Shown one piece after another: positions 33,281-42,643 of a stretch of 64,000 nucleotides of DNA (positions are counted from its first letter, which is position 1; each line of letters starts with the position of its first letter). The notes below the pieces were generated by a model. It was given only the letters and a program-made list of their open reading frames with translations. It was not told the origin of the DNA and made no database searches. Made by a program: the position numbers and the translations under genes. This stretch comes from Ardenticatenaceae bacterium (GTDB lineage Bacteria > Chloroflexota > Anaerolineae > Promineifilales > Promineifilaceae): NCBI GenBank assembly GCA_020634415.1, contig JACKBT010000006.1, forward strand, positions 1-64,000, written 5' to 3'.

Positions 33281-33327
33281 TGGAGACTAGAGACTGGAGA
33301 TTATCAGTCTCCAGTCTCTAGTCTCCA
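33281..33327. repeat. Perfect 20-bp word hairpin upstream of the PBP start
   Basis: TGGAGACTAGAGACTGGAGA (33281-33300), 7-base loop, and its exact complement (33308-33327), only 15 bases before the PBP ATG and just ahead of its AGGAG site. In the transcript it could insulate or control ribosome access. Confidence 0.75.
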
Positions 33328-33342
33328 ACTACAGGAGCAGCC

Positions 33343-36135
33343 ATGTACGAAGACCAACCGACCCAAGTGACACCGCCTGTGCAGTACCACCCCGTTGCCG
33401 AGTTGCAGACACCCCGTAAAAAGCGGGGCTGTTTGGGGTGTATCGGCCGTTTATTCCTCACCAGCCTTCTCTTGTTGGCTATCATCGTCTTCTCTGGGGC
33501 GGCCATTGTGGGCACACTGGTCTACTCCAACCTCTCCCGCGAGATTGAGGATGGCATTGCCAAGCTGGACAGTGCCTATGAGCGGGAGACGTTTGAGACC
33601 ACCCGCATTTTGGATCGCAATGGCAACCTTCTGTGGGAAATTTTTGGCGAAGGCAAACGCACCAAAGTAACCCTTGACCAGATTCCCACGCCCCTGATTC
33701 AGGCAACGGTGGCGGTTGAGGATGACACGTTCTACGAGAACATTGGTCTGGATGCGCCTTCGCTTATTGCCGCTCTGGTTGCCAATTTCCGCAATCCCGA
33801 CGAACGGCCGATTGGCGGCAGCACCATCACCCAACAAATTGTGCGCCATATTGCCTTTGATTTTGAGGAGCGAACGGCCGTTTCCTACACCCGCAAAGCC
33901 AAAGAAGCCTTCCTCGCCTGGATCATGAACCGCAAATTCAGCAAAGATGAGATTATGGCCCTCTACCTCAACGAAATTTACTATGGCAACCTGGCCTATG
34001 GCGTAGAAGCGGCGGCGCAGACCTATTTTGGCAAATCGGCCGTTGACTTGACCCTGGCCGAAGCCGCCCTGCTGGCTGGCCTGCCGCAAAGCCCCGTCGA
34101 ACTTGATCCGCTCACCAATTTAGAAGCGGCTAAAGAGCGGCAGTGGTTGGTGCTCAATCTCATGGTCAGTGAAGGGTACGCCACCACTGAAGAGATCAAT
34201 GCCGCTTACCATGAACCGCTCACCTTCGCCCAGCAAGAGGTGAGTTTGGCGGCCCCTCACTTTGCCGTTTACGTGCGCCAACTGCTGGAAGACCAGTTTG
34301 GCGCGGACATGGTGGCTAATGGCGGTTTGCGCGTCACCACTTCGCTCGATTTAGATTACCAACGGCTGGCGGAACAGTTGGCGCGGCAGCATGTAGACAG
34401 CATTGACCCGGCGCACAATTTAACCAACGCCGCCCTGGTGGCCCTCAAACCAGGCACGGGTGAAATTTTGGCTATGTTGGGTAGTGTGGATTATCACGAT
34501 GAGGCTATAGACGGCCGTGTGAACATCACCCTCTCGCCGCAGCAGCCGGGCAGCAGCATCAAACCGCTCACCTATGCCGCCGCCCTCTCGCCCAGCACCG
34601 ACGGCCAGCCAGCCTGGAATGTGGCCGACATTGTGTGGGATGTGCCCGTGAAGTATCCCCAGTTTAATGGCACAACGTATGAGCCGGTGAATTATGACGG
34701 CCGTTTTCATGGTCCCATTCGCCTGCGCACCGCCCTCGCCAACAGCTACAACGTCCCCGCTGTGCTGCTCTTGCAAGACATTGGCGTGGCCCGCTTTATT
34801 GAATTTGCCCGCCAAATGGGTGTGGAAAGTTTTAACAACGATCCCGCCTCTTATGGCCTTTCCCTTACTCTGGGCGGGGGCGAATTAACGCCGTTAGAGC
34901 TGGCCAGTGCTTACTCGGTTTTGGCTAATGGGGGCTATCGTGTGCCGCCAACGGCCGTTCTGCGGGTGCAAAAAAGCAATGGCGAACTGCTGTATGAATA
35001 TGAGCCGCCGACACCGGCCCCGGTGGTAGACCCCCGCGTGGCCTATCTCATCAGCGACATTTTGGATGACGATGCAGCTCGTGTACCAGCGATGGGTTAC
35101 GAAAACCCGCTCGATCTGCCTTTCCCGGCGGCGGCCAAAACAGGCACAACCAACGATTTCCGCGACAACTGGACGATGGGGTATACACCCGGCCTGGTTG
35201 TGGGGGTGTGGACGGGCAACACGGACAACAGCGAGATGGTCAACATCAGTGGTCTTACGGGAGCCGCGCCGCTGTGGGCCGATTTTATGCAGGCTGTTTA
35301 CAGTGATTATGAACTGCTGGATGTGTTGGCGGTGAATGGCAATCCACCGGCGGCCGAATTTGCACAGCCCGATGGATTGGAGAAACGGCCGATCTGTCAG
35401 ATTGCCTCCATTACCATTGGGGCTACGGACTGTACGCTGGCGGGTGAAGAGTGGTTTATTGTGACGGGTGAAACGGCCGACAGCCAACCCACTGTGGAAG
35501 GGGATGTGGTGCGCTGGGAGGAGTTGGAAACGGCCGTGCTGCGCGTGCCGGCACTGCCCCTGCCCGCCTTGCCTGTGGAACTCATCAACGACAATGCTGA
35601 CGACGAGGAGGCCCTGCCTGTACCTGTTTTTTGCCACTTCCCTCAGGGCTTCGACAACCTCATCTTGCCCCCAGAAGCCGCCGCTTACCTCTTCCTCACA
35701 CCGCCGCGCAACAGCGAAAGCCTCAAAGGGGCGCATGAATGGGCGCAGGCCAATAACCTTGCCGTTCTACCCGCGCAATTCTGCAACGACGAACTCATGG
35801 CGTTGGCCTCCGATCCCAATCGTCCGGCCGTCTACCGCATCACCAGCCCCCAAGCGGGCGAGACCGTCAAAGGTGTACTGCCCATCGAAGGCGTAGCTCA
35901 GTTCGACCCCAATGTGGTGCAGTTCTACAAAATCGAGTTGGGCATCCCTGATGGTGAAAATGTCAACTGGCTGACGCTGGGCGAAACACACAATGTGCCT
36001 GTCACCAATGGCACGTTGGAAATGTTACACGCGGATGCACTGCCCCCTGGCCCCTATTTCTTGCGCCTCATCGTCGTTAAAGATAGCAATTACGTGGGTG
36101 AACCCCACACCATTGCCATCACCATCGGCTCGTAA
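33343..36135 (+). CDS. Class A penicillin-binding protein (PBP1A type)
   Basis: Bifunctional peptidoglycan synthase. A membrane anchor at residues ~36-62 (LFLTSLLLLAIIVFSGAAIV) is followed by a GT51 transglycosylase (VAVEDDTFYENIGL with catalytic Glu, IGGSTITQQIVR, KAKEAFLAWIMNRKFSKDEI, YLNEIYYGN). The transpeptidase has SxxK as PGSSIKPL, SxN as NSYNVP and KTGTT. A ~270-residue C-terminal extension includes a likely Ig-like/Bac-type domain (ITSPQAGETVKGVLPIEGVA). Active outside the membrane. 930 residues is normal for Chloroflexi PBP1A-type proteins. Confidence 0.96.
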   Translation: MYEDQPTQVTPPVQYHPVAELQTPRKKRGCLGCIGRLFLTSLLLLAIIVFSGAAIVGTLVYSNLSREIEDGIAKLDSAYERETFETTRILDRNGNLLWEIFGEGKRTKVTLDQIPTPLIQATVAVEDDTFYENIGLDAPSLIAALVANFRNPDERPIGGSTITQQIVRHIAFDFEERTAVSYTRKAKEAFLAWIMNRKFSKDEIMALYLNEIYYGNLAYGVEAAAQTYFGKSAVDLTLAEAALLAGLPQSPVELDPLTNLEAAKERQWLVLNLMVSEGYATTEEINAAYHEPLTFAQQEVSLAAPHFAVYVRQLLEDQFGADMVANGGLRVTTSLDLDYQRLAEQLARQHVDSIDPAHNLTNAALVALKPGTGEILAMLGSVDYHDEAIDGRVNITLSPQQPGSSIKPLTYAAALSPSTDGQPAWNVADIVWDVPVKYPQFNGTTYEPVNYDGRFHGPIRLRTALANSYNVPAVLLLQDIGVARFIEFARQMGVESFNNDPASYGLSLTLGGGELTPLELASAYSVLANGGYRVPPTAVLRVQKSNGELLYEYEPPTPAPVVDPRVAYLISDILDDDAARVPAMGYENPLDLPFPAAAKTGTTNDFRDNWTMGYTPGLVVGVWTGNTDNSEMVNISGLTGAAPLWADFMQAVYSDYELLDVLAVNGNPPAAEFAQPDGLEKRPICQIASITIGATDCTLAGEEWFIVTGETADSQPTVEGDVVRWEELETAVLRVPALPLPALPVELINDNADDEEALPVPVFCHFPQGFDNLILPPEAAAYLFLTPPRNSESLKGAHEWAQANNLAVLPAQFCNDELMALASDPNRPAVYRITSPQAGETVKGVLPIEGVAQFDPNVVQFYKIELGIPDGENVNWLTLGETHNVPVTNGTLEMLHADALPPGPYFLRLIVVKDSNYVGEPHTIAITIGS

Positions 36136-36160
36136 AAAGTAGGCGCGGTTTGCAAAGCCT

Positions 36161-36529
36161 TTACTCGTTACCGAGGAAGGCTTTCATTTTTTTGAGCAGT
36201 CGTGAGAAATTAACTGGCTTGGCTTCATAATCGTCACAGCCTGCCGCCAGGCTTTTTTCGCGGTCGCCAGCCAGGGCGTGGGCGGTTAAGGCGATGACGG
36301 GTATGTGTTGGGTGAAGGGATTGGCTTTTAGGCGGCGCGTGGTTTCCCAGCCATCTAAGATGGGCAGGCTCATGTCCATGAGGATGAGATCAGGCTTTTC
36401 CTGTTCGGTAGCAATTAAGGCTCGTTCGCCATTGGGGGCAATAACAACATCAAAGCCGCGAAAACCCAAACGCTCGGATAGGATTTCTTGCAGCATTTCA
36501 TTATCTTCAACAATTAGGATTTTGCTCAA
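36161..36529 (-). CDS. Single-domain CheY-like response regulator
   Basis: 122 residues: ILIVEDNEMLQEIL, phospho-Asp in LILMDMSLPILDGWE, VIALTAHA, and Lys in YEAKPVNFSRL. No output domain. It lies 5 bases downstream of a receiver-cyclase gene on the same strand, so the two are co-transcribed, probably as parts of one phosphorelay. No kinase is adjacent. Confidence 0.95.
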   Translation of the reverse strand: MSKILIVEDNEMLQEILSERLGFRGFDVVIAPNGERALIATEQEKPDLILMDMSLPILDGWETTRRLKANPFTQHIPVIALTAHALAGDREKSLAAGCDDYEAKPVNFSRLLKKMKAFLGNE

Positions 36530-36534
36530 GATGG

Positions 36535-37620
36535 TTATTCCTTACCCGGTTTGGTCTTTATGTGCCCATTTAAGCGGCTTTTGAGGAAAAAGACGGGGAC
36601 TTGTCCTTTGCCTTTCACCTCAATTTTGCCGCGTGACTCGAACAGGTATTTGCTTTGCAGCAGTGCGTAGGTAGTGTGGCTGACTTGAATGTGATTGGCG
36701 AGGCTGTGGGTTTCCATGCGGCTGGCTGTGTTGACGGTGTCGCCCCATAAGTCGTAGGCGAATTTTCTTTTGCCAATGACCCCGGCCACAACGGGGCCGC
36801 TGTTGATGCCGATGCGCATTTCTAGGGTGATGTTGTGGCGCTGGCTGATGTGGTTTAGGGATTGGATCATGGCCAGGGCCATTTCGGCAATGGCTTCGGC
36901 ATGATCATCACGAGGCACGGGCAAGCCGCCTACGACCATGTATTCATCGCCTACTGTTTTTATTTTTTCTAGCCGATATTGGTCGGCCAGTTCGTCGAAG
37001 GTGGAGAAGATGTCGTTGAGGAGTTTGACGATTTCGGTGGGGGAGAGTTGGGCGGATAGAACGGTGAAGTCTACGATGTCGGCGAAGAGGACGGTGACTT
37101 CTTCAAAGCCATCGGCGATGATTTCCTGGCCTTGTTTTAGCCGTTCGGAGACGGGTTCGGGCAGGATGTTGAGCAGCAGTTCGTCGGCTTTGCGCCGTTC
37201 TTGTTCAATCTGTTCCAGGTAGGCTTGTTCTTGATCGTGCCAGCGTTTTTTGTCGAGGGAGGCTTCGATGCGGGCTTTGAGGAGGGTGCGGTCGAAGGGT
37301 TTGAAGAGGTAGTCTTCGGCTCCGAGTTTGACGCATTGGACGATGCTTTGCATGTCGTCGAGGGCGGAGAGCATGACGACGGGGATGTGGCGCAGTTCGG
37401 TGTTGGTTTTGAGGTAGCGCAGAACGTCGTAGCCGTTCATTTCGGGCATCATGATGTCGAGGAGGATGAGGTCGTAGGGGCGTTCGTGTACTTTGTCGAG
37501 GGCGATACGGCCGTTTTCGGCCCAATCTACCTCATACCCTTGCAACTCTAACAGCAAGATCAAGGGTTCACTGATCATCTCATTATCTTCAACGACTAGA
37601 ATTGAATGTTGCTGTTCCAT
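36535..37620 (-). CDS. Response regulator with class III adenylate cyclase output
   Basis: Receiver (ILVVEDNEMISEPLILLLE, LILLDIMMPEMNGYD, EDYLFKPFDRTLLKARI), a short coiled linker (KADELLLNILPEPVSERL, common before cyclases) and a CYCc domain. The metal Asp residues are in LFADIVDFT and KTVGDEYMVVGG. The Lys in KIKTVGDEY and Asp in YDLWGDTVNTASRM fit adenylate rather than guanylate cyclase. ATG 37620 is chosen because the receiver begins there. Phosphorylation would tune cAMP output. Confidence 0.93.
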   Translation of the reverse strand: MEQQHSILVVEDNEMISEPLILLLELQGYEVDWAENGRIALDKVHERPYDLILLDIMMPEMNGYDVLRYLKTNTELRHIPVVMLSALDDMQSIVQCVKLGAEDYLFKPFDRTLLKARIEASLDKKRWHDQEQAYLEQIEQERRKADELLLNILPEPVSERLKQGQEIIADGFEEVTVLFADIVDFTVLSAQLSPTEIVKLLNDIFSTFDELADQYRLEKIKTVGDEYMVVGGLPVPRDDHAEAIAEMALAMIQSLNHISQRHNITLEMRIGINSGPVVAGVIGKRKFAYDLWGDTVNTASRMETHSLANHIQVSHTTYALLQSKYLFESRGKIEVKGKGQVPVFFLKSRLNGHIKTKPGKE

Positions 37621-37834
37621 AAAGTTATTCACCGTAAGCCGGACAACTTTTATTAAGTATAAGCTATGATGACCAATTCTTAAAGTCAAAATAACACCCA
37701 ACGCCTATTCCTGGCAAGTAAGGACACGTGAAAGCGCTGTAATGGTCTTATAATATTTTATTAAGTTATTTGCTATATCCTGGGGATAAAGTACCTTTCA
37801 GACAGAAACAATATTATTTTGTGAGGAGAGTGTG

Positions 37835-38848
37835 ATGCTAATAAAGAAAAAGAGCAGCCTAGAGATACCTTCGTCGGAGATAACGCCTTATCATGTTTAT
37901 TTGTCGCGGCGGACGTTTATGAAGGGGGCAACGGCCGTTGCTGCGGGCACACTTCTGGCAGCCTGCCGCCCCGAACCACCCACCAGCACAACCAGAGTTG
38001 AACCTACAGCCGCCACCAATACCGATGTGGAAACAGGCACTGTCAGCGAAGCCCCCGTTCCCGCCGAAGTGGCGGCCACCACTGACGAATTGGGTGATCC
38101 ACTCAACTCATACGAGGACATCACTAATTTCAATAACTTTTACGAATTTTCGCAGAGCAAAGAAACTGTCGCTCGTCTGTCAACGGATTTTCCCACGTCC
38201 CCCTGGCAGGTAGAGGTGAGTGGGCTGGTGAATAACCCTGGCACATACGATATGGGTGACTTGCTGGCTAAATTCGACCAGGAAGAGCGAATTTATCGGC
38301 TGCGCTGCGTGGAAGGCTGGTCTATGGTCATCCCCTGGATGGGTTTCCCCTTAGCCAGGCTTCTGCAAGAGGTGGAACCAACCTCGCAGGCGACCCATGT
38401 ACGTTTTGAAACGATACTTGATCCAGACAATATGCCCGGACAGAAAAGCCCCTGGTTTGAGTGGCCCTATGTGGAAGGCTTGCGCCTGGATGAGGCCATG
38501 AACGAGCTGACGCTGATGGCTACTGGTTTGTATGGCGAGTCGCTGCTGCCGCAAAATGGTGCGCCTATTCGGCTGGTTGTGCCCTGGAAGTATGGTTTCA
38601 AAAGCATTAAATCTATCGTGAAGATCGAATTGGTAGATTATGAGCCAACCAGTTTGTGGATGGCGGCGGCTTCTAATGAGTATGGGTTTTATGCCAATGT
38701 GAATCCCAATGTGCCCCATCCGCGTTGGAGCCAGGCAACGGAACGGCGCATTGGCACGCTTACTCGCCGCGATACGCTGCTGTTTAATGGGTATGAGGAG
38801 CAGGTGGCGCATTTGTATGATGGGCTGGATTTGCGGGCGAATTATTAG
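37835..38848 (+). CDS. msrP: Protein-methionine-sulfoxide reductase catalytic subunit (YedY-type)
   Basis: Molybdopterin sulfite-oxidase-fold enzyme repairing oxidised methionines outside the membrane. Twin-Arg signal ([17 protein letters not shown]) and lipobox-like LLAAC; cofactor Cys in [11 protein letters not shown]; family motifs [32 protein letters not shown]. The next gene is the heme-binding membrane partner. ATG 37835 follows GAGGAG; a GTG three bases earlier is possible. Confidence 0.95.
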   Translation: MLIKKKSSLEIPSSEITPYHVYLSRRTFMKGATAVAAGTLLAACRPEPPTSTTRVEPTAATNTDVETGTVSEAPVPAEVAATTDELGDPLNSYEDITNFNNFYEFSQSKETVARLSTDFPTSPWQVEVSGLVNNPGTYDMGDLLAKFDQEERIYRLRCVEGWSMVIPWMGFPLARLLQEVEPTSQATHVRFETILDPDNMPGQKSPWFEWPYVEGLRLDEAMNELTLMATGLYGESLLPQNGAPIRLVVPWKYGFKSIKSIVKIELVDYEPTSLWMAAASNEYGFYANVNPNVPHPRWSQATERRIGTLTRRDTLLFNGYEEQVAHLYDGLDLRANY

Positions 38849-38871
38849 TTGGGTGTTGGGGTAATTGGGTA

Positions 38872-39531
38872 ATGATGATGACAAAATTGGACCGAAAGAC
38901 GACAGCGCGGGTGTTGAAGATTGTGACCCATGTGGGATCGTTGATTCCGTTGGCCTGGTTGGTGTGGGATTGGTGGTTTTATCTGCTGGGGCCGAATGAG
39001 ATTCAGGCGATTACGATTCGCACGGGGCAGGCGGCGATTATTTTGCTGGCTTTGTCGCTGGCGGTGACGCCGCTGAATACGATTTTTGGTTGGAAGCAGT
39101 TGATTCCGCTGAGACGGCCGTTAGGTCTCTACGCCTTCCTCTATGTCTCTCTGCACCTGCTCACCTTCCTGGTGCTGGATTATGGCCTTAATCTGGCCTG
39201 GATTCAGGAAGCCCTGTTTGAAAAGTGGTATGCTTTGCTGGGCTTTTCTGCCTATCTGATCTTGCTCTTCCTGGCGGCGACTTCGACGAAGTGGGCCATG
39301 CGCCAAATGGGCAAGAATTGGAAGCGGCTGCACCGTTGGGTCTATTTGGGTGGGGTGCTGGCAATGGCCCATTACTTTTTTGCGGTGAAGACGGTGACAA
39401 CACGGCCGTTTGTCATCATCAGCCTCATCCTCATCCTGCTCATTGTCCGGCTCAACCCCATCAAACAACCCCTGTTACGCTGGCAGAGAAAGAGAAAGGT
39501 GGGGGAAAAACGGCCGATAACGGCCGAATAA
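38872..39531 (+). CDS. msrQ: MsrQ heme-binding membrane subunit
   Basis: Six hydrophobic segments, a ferric-reductase-like transmembrane domain (TGQAAIILLALSLAVTPLN, RRPLGLYAFLYVSLHLLTF with His, WKRLHRWVYLGGVLAMAHYFF with two His). It passes electrons from quinol/flavin to MsrP. It begins 23 bases after msrP; the gap contains an AATTGGGTAAT word. Confidence 0.94.
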   Translation: MMMTKLDRKTTARVLKIVTHVGSLIPLAWLVWDWWFYLLGPNEIQAITIRTGQAAIILLALSLAVTPLNTIFGWKQLIPLRRPLGLYAFLYVSLHLLTFLVLDYGLNLAWIQEALFEKWYALLGFSAYLILLFLAATSTKWAMRQMGKNWKRLHRWVYLGGVLAMAHYFFAVKTVTTRPFVIISLILILLIVRLNPIKQPLLRWQRKRKVGEKRPITAE

Positions 39532-39578
39532 TGACGATCTGGAAACCGGGGATCTCAACCCCCGGTTTCCGTTTCAGC

Positions 39579-41369
39579 CTAATGCACTTCCTGTCCGTTC
39601 GCCTGCTGCGCCACCTGATTCCGTAAAATCATCCCCAACAAACCCTCTACCATGCCACTGCCACTGCTTGTGCCAGAGAGGACATCCGGCACAATGCGCA
39701 CCTGACGGTCGCCCACAATCTGCATGAGCTGCAAAGCCGTGTAGCCTTCCGCACCCAATGCCTCCACACTGGCCCGGTAAACCTCAGACTGCGCTTTACC
39801 CCTCTGCCGGATAGATTCCGCTTCACCCAACGCCTTCAGACGAGTAGATTCGGCTTCACCCGTAGCCTGCTTAATATCAGACTTCGCCTGCAATTCGGCC
39901 ATTTGCACATTCTGCTCCGCCTGCACCATTTGGTGCTGAATATCGGCCAGCGAGGTAGCCCGCACCAACTCTTGCCGCTGGTCTTGGGCCAAACGCTGCA
40001 CCTCATAGGTCTTGCGCTCTTCCTCCGCAATCTTTCGATCCGTTTGTGTGCGCATCAGTTCAGCCGGCGGCGTGATGTCGCCGATGAGCGTGTCCAGAGC
40101 CTGCACATCGTAGGCGCTGATGGCGCGGCGGATATGCTCGGTAGCCTCATGCTGCCGCTCACTGCGGGCGCTGAGGAAGTCCAGCACGGTGTATTCCTGC
40201 GCTGAGTTGCGGAAGTAGTTGCCCACAATCGGCTGCAGCACATGATCCACCAGGTTTTGCACCGACCCCACGCGGGAGATGACTTTGGGGGCTTCGGGGG
40301 CACCGATGTGGATGATTTGGGAGACATCCAGGTTGAAGGCGAAGCCATCTTTGGAGCGCACGATGATGGGCGATAGTTGGGCATCATATTTGTGTGACTC
40401 AGTGCGCTGCGCCCAGTTGAGGACGATGTTGGTTGTGGGCACCAGTTCCACGCGCATGATGCGGGGGTTGATGGGGTGTTTGCCGGGATAAAGGGGCGTG
40501 ACCCACACGCCTTTGTGGCCGGGTTCAACCAGATTGCCATGCTTGAAAGATTCGCCGCTTACGTCTTGGTGGGCTTTACCTACGTAGGCGATGACGATGC
40601 CCACGTGGCCGATGGGAATTTCGGTCATGTTGACCTGCTCGACCTGGACGAACCAGGGGTTGAGGTTCCAGGAGCCGGAGAGCAGCACTTGTTCTTGCAA
40701 ACCGCGACGGCCGTAATTGTTCAAAAAGGTCTGGGCATCCTGGAAGTTGTTGTGGCCTTCGATGAGGGAGCCAGCGATTTCGCCTTCGTCAATGGGTTGT
40801 CCGTCCAGGGTGGTGACGATGCCGACTTTGTCGGGTTGGATATTGTGTACCATGAGCAGGCGGGGGTTGATCTCGTAATCGGCGGCGTTGCGTGAGGTGA
40901 TGATGGTGAAAACGGCCGTGTTAATACGGTAAGCTCCTGCTGTCAGAATAGACAACTGTCGCCCTTTCTCGCCACCATTCAACAAAAATTCCCGCGTATC
41001 CTGAAAATTGTGGCAGGGAACTGATTTCGCCAAAATGCGCTCCGAGGGAATCGGCGCACCATCAGAGGCCACGACCAGGCCAATTTCGCCTTGCGGAATG
41101 ACCGTGACCGGCGCTTTCCGCACTGAAAATTGCCAGGGGAAATAGCCAAAATGCCAGCCAGGGGCCAGCGTATCTGCCTGATACCCCGCTTCACCTTTAA
41201 GGGCAATTAACTGTCCCGCAGCCAAGCGCGGGCCAAACTTGCGCACCACAACACCCACTTCATGCTCACGAATGATGACAATGCCAAAAAGCGATGTCGA
41301 AAAGATCGCCACGAGGATAAAGAGAGTAAGACCTAAAATAGAACCCAAAATAACCATGGGGGTAGCCAT
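39579..41369 (-). CDS. Large SPFH/flotillin-like membrane protein
   Basis: N-terminal membrane segment (residues ~2-30), then a ~300-residue region with tandem related blocks (IPQGEIGLVVASDGAPI ... CHNFQDTREFLLNGG; VGIVTTLDGQPI ... HNNFQDAQTFLNNYG; VGIVIAYVGK), then the SPFH/band-7 core, then a flotillin-type coiled coil rich in AE/AQ repeats (KSDIKQATGEAESTRLKALG) and a Ser/Gly-containing end. It probably forms membrane scaffolds. ATG 41369 (GGAGG upstream) replaces a longer in-frame extension. Confidence 0.88.
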   Translation of the reverse strand: MATPMVILGSILGLTLFILVAIFSTSLFGIVIIREHEVGVVVRKFGPRLAAGQLIALKGEAGYQADTLAPGWHFGYFPWQFSVRKAPVTVIPQGEIGLVVASDGAPIPSERILAKSVPCHNFQDTREFLLNGGEKGRQLSILTAGAYRINTAVFTIITSRNAADYEINPRLLMVHNIQPDKVGIVTTLDGQPIDEGEIAGSLIEGHNNFQDAQTFLNNYGRRGLQEQVLLSGSWNLNPWFVQVEQVNMTEIPIGHVGIVIAYVGKAHQDVSGESFKHGNLVEPGHKGVWVTPLYPGKHPINPRIMRVELVPTTNIVLNWAQRTESHKYDAQLSPIIVRSKDGFAFNLDVSQIIHIGAPEAPKVISRVGSVQNLVDHVLQPIVGNYFRNSAQEYTVLDFLSARSERQHEATEHIRRAISAYDVQALDTLIGDITPPAELMRTQTDRKIAEEERKTYEVQRLAQDQRQELVRATSLADIQHQMVQAEQNVQMAELQAKSDIKQATGEAESTRLKALGEAESIRQRGKAQSEVYRASVEALGAEGYTALQLMQIVGDRQVRIVPDVLSGTSSGSGMVEGLLGMILRNQVAQQANGQEVH

Positions 41370-41561
41370 GATAAACCTCCAGGCCAGTTTGTAATCCGTG
41401 TGATGGGTACAAACTCTGCCAAACAAAAAAGCGATAGACGACCTTGTGCCTATCGAGGGATAAAAAATATGCAGCAGAGAACGATTAGGGGATTTGTATT
41501 AAGTTGGGGTGCGCTGTTTCATTGTCCAACCTCCACCGGGGCCTGCTAATAATATTTTATA

Positions 41562-41704
41562 AGGGTTACGCACTTCTTGCAGGTTAAGAAATAAATCGGG
41601 TAATAGGTGGGGGACGATTTTGTAAATCGTCCGAGCGATTTACAAAATCGCTCTACATTTATTACCCGATCAATTAGTTAAAGACCAACAAGTGCGTAAC
41701 TCCT
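41562..41704. mobile_element. MITE-like element, copy 2
   Basis: Outer arms AGGGTTACGCACTTCTTG and CAACAAGTGCGTAACTCCT. Inside are AAGAAATAAATCGGGTAATAGG and the core CGATTTTGTAAATCG / CGATTTACAAAATCG, nearly identical to 13200-13302. It lies in the 410-bp gap between the SPFH and folP genes, which otherwise shows no gene. Confidence 0.75.
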
Positions 41705-41779
41705 ATTCTGGTTAAACTGCCCCTAGGTTACAACCAGACTGCCCATATATGGGCATATTAGTGATATACGCAAAATGTG

Positions 41780-42643
41780 TCAATATGTTCCAGGTTGGGG
41801 GCGGACGAGTTGGTCGGTGAGGCGGGCTGCGCGGACGGTGGCGGCTACATCATGCACGCGCACAATGTCTGCCCCCCGATCAATGCCGATGACGACAGTG
41901 GCTAACGTGCCTTCGACCCGTTCCTGAGGGGGCAGATCGAGAATACGGCCGATAAACCCCTTGCGCGATGTGCCCAATAACACGGGGTAGCCCAGGGCCT
42001 TGATCTGATCCAAATGGTTGATGAGCTGTAAGTTTTGCTCGAGGGTTTTGCCGAAGCCAATGCCGGGATCAACAATGATTTGGTCGGGTTGGATGCTGCT
42101 GTTGAGGGCGAGATTGATGCTGACTTCCAGCTCACGGCATACATCGGACAACAGATTGGTGTATTCGTAGGGCGGTGGTGTGTGGCCTAATTGGGCAGCT
42201 TCGGCGGCGCTGCGGGGGGCAAAGCGATTGTGCATGAGGACGACGGGGCAGCCAGCGGCGGCAATGAGGGCAGGCATGGCCGAATCCATGCGCAGGCCCC
42301 ATACATCATTGACCCAATTGGCTCCGGCTTGCAGAGCGGCCTTGGCGACTTTGGCCCAGTAGGTGTCTATGGAGATGGGAAGGTCAACGGCCTGGCGCAC
42401 GGCCTGGAGAACGGGCAAGACTCGCGCTAATTCGGCCTCGGCGGAGACGGGGGCACTGCCAGGGCGGGTGCTTTGCCCGCCGATGTCGAGGATGTCGGCC
42501 CCAGCGGCGGCAAAGTCTTGGGCCTGTTTTACGGCGGCGGTGAGGACATCGGCCTGGCTGAGGAGGCCATCGCCGGAGAAGCTGTCGGGCGTGATGTTTA
42601 AGATGCCCATGATGTAGGTGCGTTGTCCCCAGTTGAAGCTCAT
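41780..42643 (-). CDS. folP: Dihydropteroate synthase
   Basis: TIM-barrel enzyme joining p-aminobenzoate to the pterin pyrophosphate: MGILNITPDSFSGDG, DILDIGGQSTRPGS, ISIDTYWAKVAKAAL, VNDVWGLR, VLMHNR, IIVDPGIGFGKT, LLGTSRKGFIG. All substrate-binding motifs are intact. Its ATG overlaps the folK stop (ATGA), so they are translationally coupled. Confidence 0.97.
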   Translation of the reverse strand: MSFNWGQRTYIMGILNITPDSFSGDGLLSQADVLTAAVKQAQDFAAAGADILDIGGQSTRPGSAPVSAEAELARVLPVLQAVRQAVDLPISIDTYWAKVAKAALQAGANWVNDVWGLRMDSAMPALIAAAGCPVVLMHNRFAPRSAAEAAQLGHTPPPYEYTNLLSDVCRELEVSINLALNSSIQPDQIIVDPGIGFGKTLEQNLQLINHLDQIKALGYPVLLGTSRKGFIGRILDLPPQERVEGTLATVVIGIDRGADIVRVHDVAATVRAARLTDQLVRPQPGTY

